In this document: positions 6,242 through 11,014 of the stretch, piece after piece
Layout of the letters: the number at the start of each line of letters is the position of its first letter
Numbering within the stretch: the first letter of the stretch is position 1
Assembly (NCBI RefSeq): GCF_000721935.1
Contig: NZ_KL585430.1
Location: 18,016 to 29,029 of the forward strand
Length of the DNA stretch: 11,014 nucleotides
Origin: Streptomyces sp. NRRL WC-3549
Lineage (GTDB): Bacteria; Actinomycetota; Actinomycetes; Streptomycetales; Streptomycetaceae
Direction: 5' to 3'
The notes under the pieces: generated by a model
The model's input: the letters and a program-made list of their open reading frames with translations, nothing else
Databases searched by the model: none
Told to the model about the DNA's origin: nothing
Position numbers and translations under genes: made by a program

Positions 6242-6269
6242 ACTTTTGCAAGCGAGTGCTTGCAAAAGT
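6242..6269. promoter_or_regulatory. Strong palindrome, probable operator of the XRE-HBHA operon
   Basis: ACTTTTGCAAGC (6242-6253) and GCTTGCAAAAGT (6258-6269) are perfect 12-bp arms around GAGT. The element ends 27 bases before the XRE start codon. It contains TTGCAA (6246-6251), which could serve as a -35, with TAGCGA (6270-6275) as a poor -10 at 18-bp spacing, so a bound protein would block the promoter. The simplest reading is autoregulation by the XRE protein encoded next door. A second perfect palindrome, TGGTGCACCA (6279-6288), lies between this site and the start codon. Confidence 0.7.
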
Positions 6270-6296
6270 TAGCGAGGGTGGTGCACCATCAAGGGC

Positions 6297-6752
6297 ATGG
6301 CATCACTCAACGTCGGCAATCTCGGTGAGTACCTGCGTGAGCAGCGGCGTACCGCGCAGCTCTCGCTGCGGCAGCTCGCCGACGCCGCCGGGGTGTCCAA
6401 TCCCTACCTCAGCCAGATCGAGCGCGGCCTGCGCAAGCCGAGCGCCGAGGTGCTGCAGCAGGTCGCGAAGGCCCTGCGGATCTCCGCCGAGACGCTGTAC
6501 GTGCGCGCCGGGATCCTCGACGAGCGGGAGCGGGAGGAGCTGGAGACGCGGGCGGTCATACTCGCCGACCCGTCGATCAACGAGCGGCAGAAGAACGTGC
6601 TGCTGCAGATCTACGACTCCTTCCGCAAGGAGAACGGCTTCGACGCCGACGAGTCGAGCGCGGCCGGCCGGCCGGAGGGCGACGCCGGTACGGACGCCGG
6701 TGGCCCCCGCGCGGCCGGCGGCAGCGACGCAGAGACACCACCCCTGAACTGA
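6297..6752 (+). CDS. XRE family helix-turn-helix regulator (Rv0474-like)
   Basis: A 151-residue cytoplasmic DNA-binding protein. The XRE/Cro-CI domain spans about 9-68: LGEYLREQRRTAQ, then SLRQLADAAGVSNPYLSQIE (23-42), the helix-turn-helix proper, followed by the family signature RGLRKPSAEVLQQVAKAL. A helical segment (75-118) with EREREELETRAVIL and a conserved-looking ADPSINERQKNVLLQIYDSF follows, and the last 30 residues are acidic, Gly/Ala-rich and probably disordered. It lies directly upstream of the HBHA-like gene (28-base gap), the same order as Rv0474-Rv0475 in Mycobacterium tuberculosis. It probably controls itself and that gene through the 12-bp-arm palindrome just upstream. The start codon is unusual: AAGGG is only one base from the ATG and no better ribosome binding site is seen. 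Confidence 0.88.
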   Translation: MASLNVGNLGEYLREQRRTAQLSLRQLADAAGVSNPYLSQIERGLRKPSAEVLQQVAKALRISAETLYVRAGILDEREREELETRAVILADPSINERQKNVLLQIYDSFRKENGFDADESSAAGRPEGDAGTDAGGPRAAGGSDAETPPLN

Positions 6753-6780
6753 ATTCCGATGATCCGGGAGGACCACAGTC

Positions 6781-7470
6781 ATGGCCATCACCGATGACCT
6801 GCGTAAGACCCTCACCGACCCCACCCCCCTCTACTTCGCCGCCGGCACGGCCGACCTCGCCGTGGAGCAGGCGCGTAAGGTCCCGGCTCTGATCGAGCAG
6901 CTGCGCGCCGAGGCCCCCGAGCGGTTCGAGGCCGTGCGCAACACCGACCCGAAGGCCGTGCAGGAGAGGGTCACCACGCAGGCCGGTAAGGCGCAGGCCA
7001 CCGTGCAGGCGAAGCTGGCCGAGGTCCTGGGGGCGCTGGACACCGACCTGAAGAAGCTGGGTGAGAACGCCCAGGACCTGGCGCTGCGGAGCGTGGGGGT
7101 GGCCGCCGAGTACGCGGTCCGGGCCCGCGAGACGTACGAGAAGGTCGCCGAGCGCGGCGAGCAGAGCGTGCGGACGTGGCGCGGCGAGACGGCCGAGGAG
7201 ATCGTCGAGATCGCCACCGTCGTCGAGGCGGAGCCCCGGCCGGTGCGGCAGCAGAAGGCCGAGGCCCCGGCCGCGTCGGTGAAGAAGCCCGCGGTGAAGC
7301 CGGTCACGGAGGCCGCGGTGAAGCCGGTCACGGAACCCGTGGTGAAGCCGGTCACGAAGGCCGCGCCGAAGAGCGCCGAGGCCGGGGCGGCGCCTGCGGC
7401 ACCCGCGCGGAAGACGGCCCCCGCCCGTAAGCCCGTGGCGAAGAAGACCACCCCGCCGTCCGCGAAGTAG
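6781..7470 (+). CDS. HBHA-like protein (heparin-binding hemagglutinin homologue)
   Basis: A 229-residue protein with no signal peptide. Residues 1-150 are a long amphipathic alpha-helical region that starts DPTPLYFAAGTADLAVEQARKVP, close to the start of mycobacterial HBHA proteins, and includes the conserved-looking TYEKVAERGEQSVRTWRGE (134-152). The C-terminal part (about 160-229) is a disordered Lys/Ala/Pro tail with three 8-residue repeats of the form xVKPVTxx (171-194) and further RKTAPARKP and KK clusters, like the lysine-rich heparin-binding tail of HBHA. The HBHA of M. tuberculosis binds glycosaminoglycans and has also been linked to intracellular lipid bodies; in a soil actinomycete the role is unknown, and binding to anionic polymers, membrane or DNA is equally plausible. 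GGGAGG lies nine bases before the ATG. It is probably co-transcribed with the XRE gene, and a hairpin follows at 7532-7557. Confidence 0.85.
   Translation: MAITDDLRKTLTDPTPLYFAAGTADLAVEQARKVPALIEQLRAEAPERFEAVRNTDPKAVQERVTTQAGKAQATVQAKLAEVLGALDTDLKKLGENAQDLALRSVGVAAEYAVRARETYEKVAERGEQSVRTWRGETAEEIVEIATVVEAEPRPVRQQKAEAPAASVKKPAVKPVTEAAVKPVTEPVVKPVTKAAPKSAEAGAAPAAPARKTAPARKPVAKKTTPPSAK
7291..7362 (+). repeat. Three 24-bp in-frame tandem repeats in the HBHA-like tail
   Basis: GTGAAGCCGGTCACG occurs at 7294, 7318 and 7342 with a period of exactly 24 bases. Each unit encodes x-V-K-P-V-T-(E/K)-x. Copy number could vary between strains without a frameshift. Confidence 0.85.
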
Positions 7471-7531
7471 ACCGGATCCCCGGGGCCGGGGCACCGGACC
7501 GGGAAGCGGGCGGGCGGGCCGGGGAGTGCGG

Positions 7532-7557
7532 CCGGGGCACCTTTCGGGGTGGCCCGG
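7532..7557 (+). terminator. Probable terminator after the HBHA-like gene
   Basis: CCGGGGCACC (7532-7541) pairs with GGTGGCCCGG (7548-7557) with one internal mismatch and a six-base loop. It is followed by TCGTTGTT (7558-7565), the nearest thing to a T-tract in the window. Confidence 0.5.
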
Positions 7558-7617
7558 TCGTTGTTCCCGGTACCTTGGCCGCGAGGCGCTCTTTCCCCTG
7601 ATTAGGCGGTGCTCACC

Positions 7618-7953
7618 GTGTTGCTCGAAGCATTCGGCTCGTTTCTCCAGCTGATCTTCCTGGCCATGCTCGTCCTGGCCGTGGTCGCGCTGGTCTTCGC
7701 CGCGACGGCGCGCGAGGACGCCTACCGGGCGGCGGACAAGCAGAAGAAGTCCTTCTGGCTGATCATTCTCGGCATCACCGTCGTCGTGAACCTGTTCATC
7801 CCGATCCTGTTCCTCCAGATCGCGGGCGTGATCGCCTCCATCGTCTTCATGGTGGACGTGCGGCCGGCGCTCAAGGCGGTGTCGGGCGGCGGGAACCGGC
7901 GCGGTGGGTCGTCCAGCGACGGGCCGTACGGTCCTTACAACGGCGGGCGCTGA
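7618..7953 (+). CDS. DUF2516 family small membrane protein (Rv0476-like)
   Basis: A 111-residue protein with the plan of DUF2516 proteins: an N-terminal membrane helix (about 9-29), a short basic cytoplasmic loop AYRAADKQKKSFW (35-47), a second helix (46-66) and a third hydrophobic stretch up to 81, ending YMVD-like in FMVDVRPALK, then a Gly/Ser/Tyr-rich tail. The family is actinobacterial and of unknown function. It follows the HBHA-like gene as Rv0476 follows hbhA. The GTG at 7618 is preferred because AGGCGG (7604-7609) lies eight bases upstream; a GTG at 7609 in the same frame is the alternative. The 3' end overlaps the convergent phosphatase gene by 19 bases. A terminator-like hairpin separates it from the HBHA-like gene, so it may have its own promoter. 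Confidence 0.82.
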   Translation: MLLEAFGSFLQLIFLAMLVLAVVALVFAATAREDAYRAADKQKKSFWLIILGITVVVNLFIPILFLQIAGVIASIVFMVDVRPALKAVSGGGNRRGGSSSDGPYGPYNGGR

Positions 7954-9281
7954 GCACCCGAGGGCGAGGCCGGACCGGGGCGGGAGCGCGGGGCGCTCCG
8001 GCCCCGTCGGCGTATCCGGGCCTCGTCGCGCTCCAGCAGCAGCACGGCCACGTCGTCGGTCAGCTCGCCGCCGTTCAGCTCCCGTACCCGGGTGACCGAG
8101 GCCTCCAGCAGGTCCTCACCGCCCAGCCCACTGTCCAGCTGGCCGTTGACCATGGCCACCATGCCGTCCTGGCCGAGGCGCTGGGAGCCCTCCGCCGACA
8201 CCCGGCCCTCGATCAGCCCGTCGGTGTACATCATCAGGCTCCAGGAACCGCCCAGCTGGACCTGGCGGCGCGGCCAGCGGGCGCGCGGGAGCAGCCCGAG
8301 CGCGGGGCCGCCGTCCTCGTACGGGAGCAGGTGTGCCGCCCGGCCCTGGCGGGCGATCAGCGGTGCGGGGTGGCCGGCGAGGCAGAGCCCGGCGTTGCGG
8401 CCGTCGGGGGCGATGTCGACGGTGCACAGGGTCGCGAAGATCTCCTCGCTCTGCCGTTCGTGCTCCAGGACCTCCTGGAGGGTGGCGAGCAGCTGGTCAC
8501 CGCAGAGCCCGGCCATGGTCAGCGCCCGCCAGGCGATGCGCAGTTCGACGCCGAGCGCCGCCTCGTCCGGGCCGTGGCCGCAGACGTCGCCGATCATCGC
8601 GTGCACGGTGCCGTCGGGGGTGCGGACCGTGTCGTAGAAGTCACCGCCGAGCAGGGCGCGGCTGCGGCCGGGCCGGTACCGGGCGGCGAAGCTCAGGTCG
8701 GAGCCCTCCAGGAGCGGTGTGGGCAGCAGGCCGCGTTCCAGCCGGGCGTTCTCCTGGGCTCGCAGCCGGGACTCGGTGAGCTGGTGCTGGGCGATGTCCG
8801 CGCGCTTGCGTTCCACGGCGTACCGGACGGCCCGGCTGAGGAGGCGCCCGTCGAGCTCGCCGCGGAAGAGGTAGTCCTGGGCTCCCACCCGTACGGCTTC
8901 GGCGGCCCGCTCGGCGTCGTCCGCGGCGGTGAGGGCGAGGACGGCGTGGCGCGGGGCGATGCGCAGGACGTGCTGGAGGGTGATGAGCTCGTCGTGGCCC
9001 TCGGCGCCGTCGTCCGGCCGGCTGCCGGCGGGGCGCGTCCCGCCGGGCGGCACCAGGTCGAGGTCGACCAGGACGCAGTCCACGTGGTCCGTGAGCAGCC
9101 GCTCCGCCTCGGTGAGGTTGCGGGCGGTACGGACGCGGACGCGGGTCCCGCCCTCGGCCGACAGCTCGGGGACGGTGAAGGTGCCCGCAGGATCGTCCGA
9201 GATCACCAGGAGCGTGAGGTCGGGTCCGTGGGTGCTCTCCGCGGCGGAGACAGCGCGTTGCCGCGGTACGGGTACGGGCAT
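7935..9281 (-). CDS. Fused receiver domain / SpoIIE-type PP2C protein phosphatase
   Basis: With the ATG at 9281 (GGAAGGA about ten bases upstream) the protein has 448 residues. Residues 20-155 form a response-regulator receiver domain: an acidic pair Asp29-Asp30, phospho-acceptor Asp73 in VLVDLDL, Thr118 in VLALTA, and a Gly/Pro-rich insert (78-98). The usual Lys in the DYLxKG motif is Arg here (QDYLFRGEL, Arg140). A helical linker (156-190) with LERGLLPTPL, the RsbU-like switch segment, leads to the PPM/SpoIIE domain (195-418). This domain keeps the metal and active-site motifs GGDFYD (212-217), GDVCGHG (231-237), YTDGLIE (352-358) and TDDVAVL (408-414), so it should be active. Such proteins dephosphorylate anti-anti-sigma factors; no anti-sigma or STAS gene lies nearby. 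The 3' end is tail-to-tail with DUF2516. Confidence 0.9.
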   Translation of the reverse strand: MPVPVPRQRAVSAAESTHGPDLTLLVISDDPAGTFTVPELSAEGGTRVRVRTARNLTEAERLLTDHVDCVLVDLDLVPPGGTRPAGSRPDDGAEGHDELITLQHVLRIAPRHAVLALTAADDAERAAEAVRVGAQDYLFRGELDGRLLSRAVRYAVERKRADIAQHQLTESRLRAQENARLERGLLPTPLLEGSDLSFAARYRPGRSRALLGGDFYDTVRTPDGTVHAMIGDVCGHGPDEAALGVELRIAWRALTMAGLCGDQLLATLQEVLEHERQSEEIFATLCTVDIAPDGRNAGLCLAGHPAPLIARQGRAAHLLPYEDGGPALGLLPRARWPRRQVQLGGSWSLMMYTDGLIEGRVSAEGSQRLGQDGMVAMVNGQLDSGLGGEDLLEASVTRVRELNGGELTDDVAVLLLERDEARIRRRGRSAPRSRPGPASPSGAQRPPL

Positions 9282-9347
9282 CGGTTCGGGTTCCTTCCCT
9301 CCCCCGAGGGCGCGGCGGACCGCCGATCGACGACCCGCCAGACGGGG

Positions 9348-9353
9348 ACCATA
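9348..9353 (-). promoter_or_regulatory. Possible -10 box for the receiver-phosphatase gene
   Basis: TATGGT (9353-9348 on the minus strand) fits TANNNT and lies within a small inverted repeat, GGACC (9346-9350) / GGTCC (9356-9360). No good -35 is seen, so this is a weak call. Confidence 0.25.
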
Positions 9354-9407
9354 GCGGTCCGTGGTGGGGGAACGGAATGGCGTACGAAGATCGGCCCCTG
9401 TCCCACG

Positions 9408-9424
9408 CGCGGCCATAAGCCGCG
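9408..9424 (-). terminator. Hairpin between the NlpC/P60 and phosphatase genes
   Basis: CGCGGC (9408-9413) and GCCGCG (9419-9424) form a perfect 6-bp stem with a five-base loop, about 90 bases after the NlpC/P60 stop codon. It may end that transcript. The rest of the 230-base gap 9282-9511 shows no gene that I can support. Confidence 0.3.
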
Positions 9425-9511
9425 TCCTGTCACGGATCCGGCGGGATGCGAGCGGAGCAATGGGACACGGGTGCCATGACGAACATCACGCGGGTGACGG
9501 GCGCGGCAGGG

Positions 9512-10576
9512 TCACTTGTCGGGGCGGACGACGCCGAGGATCTCCATCGAGCCGGCGCCCGCCAGTGTCACGTCGCGGCCGGGCCGGGGGGCGTGCACGA
9601 TCGAGCCGCCGCCGACGTACATGCCGACGTGGCTGGCGTCGCTGTGGTAGATGATCAGGTCGCCGGGGCGCATGTCCTGGACGGCGATGCGGGGCAGTTG
9701 CCGCCACTGCTCCTGGGACGTCCTGGGTATCGGCCGCTTCGCCGCGGCCCAGGCCTGGGAGGTCAGCCCGGAGCAGTCGTAGGAGTCGGGGCCCTCGGCG
9801 CCCCACACGTACGGCTTGCCGATCTGGGCGGTCGCGAAGGCCACGGCCGCCTTGCCGCTCGCGCTCGCCTCACGGTCGATGTCCTTGAGGGCGCCGGAGG
9901 AGAGCCAGGCGTTCTGCGCGGTGGACGCCGCTTCCTGCTCCAGCTTCAGCAGGCGGGCCCGCTCCTCCTTCTCCAACTGTGATTCGAGCTTCTCCGCCGC
10001 CGCTATCCGGGCGTTGATGGTCTTCTTGGCCTTCGCCTGCTTGAGCCGGGTGGCTTCGAGCTTCTCCCAGTTGAGGCCGGCGTCCTTGGTGTAGGTCTCC
10101 AAGTCCTCCTGCGCCTGCTCGAGTTCCCCCAGCATCCCCTTGGTGGCCTGCTGGTCCTGGCGGAGCTGGTTCATCCCGTCCAGGAAGAGGTCCGGGTCGC
10201 CGCTCAGCATCAGCTGGGCCCCTGCCGGGAGGCCGCCGTTGCGGTACTGCTCGCGGGCCTGGGCGCCGGCCCTGCTCTTCAGCTCGGCGATCCGCGTCTC
10301 GCCGTCGTCGATCGCACCGGTGAGCCGGCGGAGCTCCGCGGACTGCTTCTTCGACTGCTCCTCGGCGAGGTTGTACGCGTCGGTGGCCGCGCCCGCCTTG
10401 CGGTAGAGGGTGTCGATCTCCTCGCGCACCTCTTCGAGAGTCTTCTTCGCCGGTGCGGGCGTGGCGGAGGAGGTGGGCTCGGGTACCGGGGCCGCCAGGG
10501 CCTGGACCGGCGCGGTCAGCAGGGCCAGTGCGCAGACCAGGGTGGTCGCAGCAGAGGCACAGTGGCGTCGGTTCAC
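9512..10576 (-). CDS. Secreted NlpC/P60 peptidoglycan hydrolase with coiled-coil N-terminus
   Basis: A 354-residue protein. Residues 1-29 form a signal peptide: a basic start MNRR, a hydrophobic core TTLVCALALLTAPVQ and a probable cleavage site after ALA (27-29). A Pro/Ser linker (30-45) and long coiled-coil helices follow (about 45-110 and 148-222, rich in E/K/Q/A), as in RipA-like and CwlO-like endopeptidases where this part holds the enzyme inactive. The C-terminal NlpC/P60 domain (240-354) has the catalytic Cys268 in YDCSGL, His316 in SHVGMYVG and His328 in IVHAPR. It should cut D-Glu-diaminopimelate bonds in wall peptides outside the membrane. The GTG start at 10576 is preceded by GGAGGGGGA at good spacing. 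A Crp-like site lies 126 bases upstream of the start. Confidence 0.92.
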   Translation of the reverse strand: MNRRHCASAATTLVCALALLTAPVQALAAPVPEPTSSATPAPAKKTLEEVREEIDTLYRKAGAATDAYNLAEEQSKKQSAELRRLTGAIDDGETRIAELKSRAGAQAREQYRNGGLPAGAQLMLSGDPDLFLDGMNQLRQDQQATKGMLGELEQAQEDLETYTKDAGLNWEKLEATRLKQAKAKKTINARIAAAEKLESQLEKEERARLLKLEQEAASTAQNAWLSSGALKDIDREASASGKAAVAFATAQIGKPYVWGAEGPDSYDCSGLTSQAWAAAKRPIPRTSQEQWRQLPRIAVQDMRPGDLIIYHSDASHVGMYVGGGSIVHAPRPGRDVTLAGAGSMEILGVVRPDK

Positions 10577-10627
10577 GGACTCCCCCTCCGGGTGAAGGCA
10601 ACGGCAGTCGGTGCGCGGGCACCTGAT

Positions 10628-10640
10628 TTACCGTCAGTAA
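10628..10640. promoter_or_regulatory. TTAC-N5-GTAA inverted repeat in the NlpC/P60 upstream region
   Basis: TTAC (10628-10631) and GTAA (10637-10640) flank CGTCA. GATT (10625-10628) and AATC (10643-10646) add an outer pair. This AT-rich patch lies 52 bases upstream of the start codon and may be part of the promoter or an operator. Confidence 0.3.
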
Positions 10641-10701
10641 CTAATCGATGACGACGCGATCGTGCCATGTCGTCCCGTAAAGCAACAGAGGTCCTGGACG
10701 C

Positions 10702-10715
10702 GTGACGTGTCACAC
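10702..10715 (-). promoter_or_regulatory. Candidate Crp binding site upstream of the NlpC/P60 gene
   Basis: Read on the minus strand, GTGTGACACGTCAC fits the GTG-N6-GNCAC motif reported for Streptomyces coelicolor Crp, in the same orientation as the gene. Crp is known to control cell-wall hydrolase genes and germination in streptomycetes, which suits an NlpC/P60 target. Part of the site overlaps the 12-base sequence shared with the XRE upstream region. Confidence 0.45.
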
Positions 10716-10753
10716 AGGGGACGAACGGCGACGTTCAGGTGTTCCCGGCCGGA

Positions 10754-10766
10754 GGGTGGATCACCC
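10754..10766 (-). terminator. Small hairpin after the right-edge gene
   Basis: GGGTG (10754-10758) and CACCC (10762-10766) form a 5-bp stem with a three-base loop, seven bases past the stop of the gene at the right edge. It is short and has no T-run. Confidence 0.25.
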
Positions 10767-10773
10767 CGTGTGC

Positions 10774-11014
10774 TCAGGCCCCGGGGCCGACAGGCCGCAG
10801 CGCGGCCCACCGGACGGTGACCTCGCCCTGCCGCCAGCGGCGTACGTCGTCCGTCAGCGGCCAGTCGGCGGACACCGCCCGCACCGCCGCGATCCAGCGC
10901 TGCCGCGCGCCCAGCGACGCGTACGGGGCGGCCGTCGCCCAGGCGCGGTCGAGGTCGCGCAGGAAGGCGTGCACCGGCTCACCGGGCACGTTGCGGTGGA
11001 TCAGCGCCTTCGGC
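10774..11014 (-). CDS. Unrecognised protein, C-terminal end (5' end outside window)
   Basis: The minus-strand frame is open from the window edge to the TGA at 10776-10774 and gives about 79 residues. A GTG at 10989 lies inside the frame, but the codons upstream of it also look coding (PKALIHRNVPGEP), so the gene probably starts outside the window. The visible part is rich in Trp and Arg and mostly helical: VHAFLRDLDRAWATAAPY, then ARQRWIAAVRAVSADWPL, then DDVRRWRQGEVTVRWAAL. I see no signal peptide, membrane segment or catalytic motif and do not recognise the family. It runs in the same direction as the NlpC/P60 gene, with 197 bases between them that include the candidate Crp site, so the two are probably separate transcription units. 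Confidence 0.6.
   Translation of the reverse strand, partial: PKALIHRNVPGEPVHAFLRDLDRAWATAAPYASLGARQRWIAAVRAVSADWPLTDDVRRWRQGEVTVRWAALRPVGPGA

Noticed and set aside
6130..6747. Long plus-strand reading frame overlapping the XRE gene in another frame
   Set aside because: Its translation is Arg/Ser/Pro-rich, as expected from a shifted frame of GC-rich coding DNA, and it overlaps an XRE gene with clear family motifs.
7294..7356. Three GTGA-N6-TCAC motifs resembling Crp sites inside the HBHA-like gene
   Set aside because: They arise from the repeated codons for V-K-P-V-T and lie within the coding region with no promoter, so the match is most likely a by-product.
6577..7494. 305-residue minus-strand reading frame opposite the HBHA-like gene
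   Set aside because: It is a Leu/Arg/Gly/His repeat-like translation that mirrors the lysine-rich repeats of the HBHA-like gene; no start signal or domain.
8331..9479. 382-residue plus-strand reading frame opposite the phosphatase gene
   Set aside because: Antisense to a gene with intact receiver and SpoIIE motifs; no recognisable domain or ribosome binding site.
10577..10773. ydaO (cyclic di-AMP) riboswitch upstream of the NlpC/P60 gene
   Set aside because: Some Streptomyces wall hydrolase genes have one, but I could not find its conserved purine-rich blocks in the right order in this 197-base region.
10778..10789. Perfect 12-bp palindrome GGCCCCGGGGCC
   Set aside because: It consists only of G and C, lies within the coding end of the right-edge gene, and is expected by chance at this base composition.
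1..11014. CRISPR array, insertion sequence, tRNA or attachment site
   Set aside because: I found no regularly spaced repeats, transposase-like protein, tRNA cloverleaf or flanking direct repeats in the window.

Overview
The window is very GC-rich, with strong G/C bias at third codon positions, GTG starts, TANNNT-type -10 boxes and at least one TTA leucine codon. Together with the protein families this points to a Streptomyces (or close actinomycete) chromosome. It reads as ordinary chromosomal DNA. I see no insertion sequence, tRNA, rRNA, CRISPR array, phage gene or origin. No gene-free stretch exceeds about 230 bases.

Left part (1-1280): the 3' end of an Eis-like GNAT/SCP acetyltransferase, a hairpin, then a small leaderless GNAT gene whose start codon abuts an 11-bp perfect inverted repeat. 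Next (1384-4185, minus strand) come three successive alpha/beta hydrolases of different subfamilies. The last has an unusual acid position and a promoter that predicts a leaderless mRNA. Then (4186-6117) come a VOC/glyoxalase-like protein, a four-helix membrane protein carrying a TTA codon, and a divergent leaderless TetR regulator; the two share a 63-base intergenic region with a nested inverted repeat.

The centre (6242-7953) is a compact plus-strand locus: a strong 12-bp-arm palindrome, an XRE helix-turn-helix regulator, an HBHA-like lysine-rich helical protein and a DUF2516 membrane protein. The order matches mycobacterial Rv0474-hbhA(Rv0475)-Rv0476, so it looks like an old conserved actinobacterial module. 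The right part (minus strand) carries a receiver-SpoIIE/PP2C phosphatase whose 3' end overlaps the DUF2516 gene tail to tail, a secreted coiled-coil NlpC/P60 peptidoglycan hydrolase with a Crp-like site upstream, and the 3' end of an unrecognised gene.

I see no clearly new multi-gene defence or biosynthetic system. The observations most worth checking are the palindrome-controlled XRE-HBHA-DUF2516 module, the bldA-type TTA codon in the TetR-linked membrane protein, three predicted leaderless starts with the same 6-nt spacing, and the altered receiver-domain lysine in the phosphatase.
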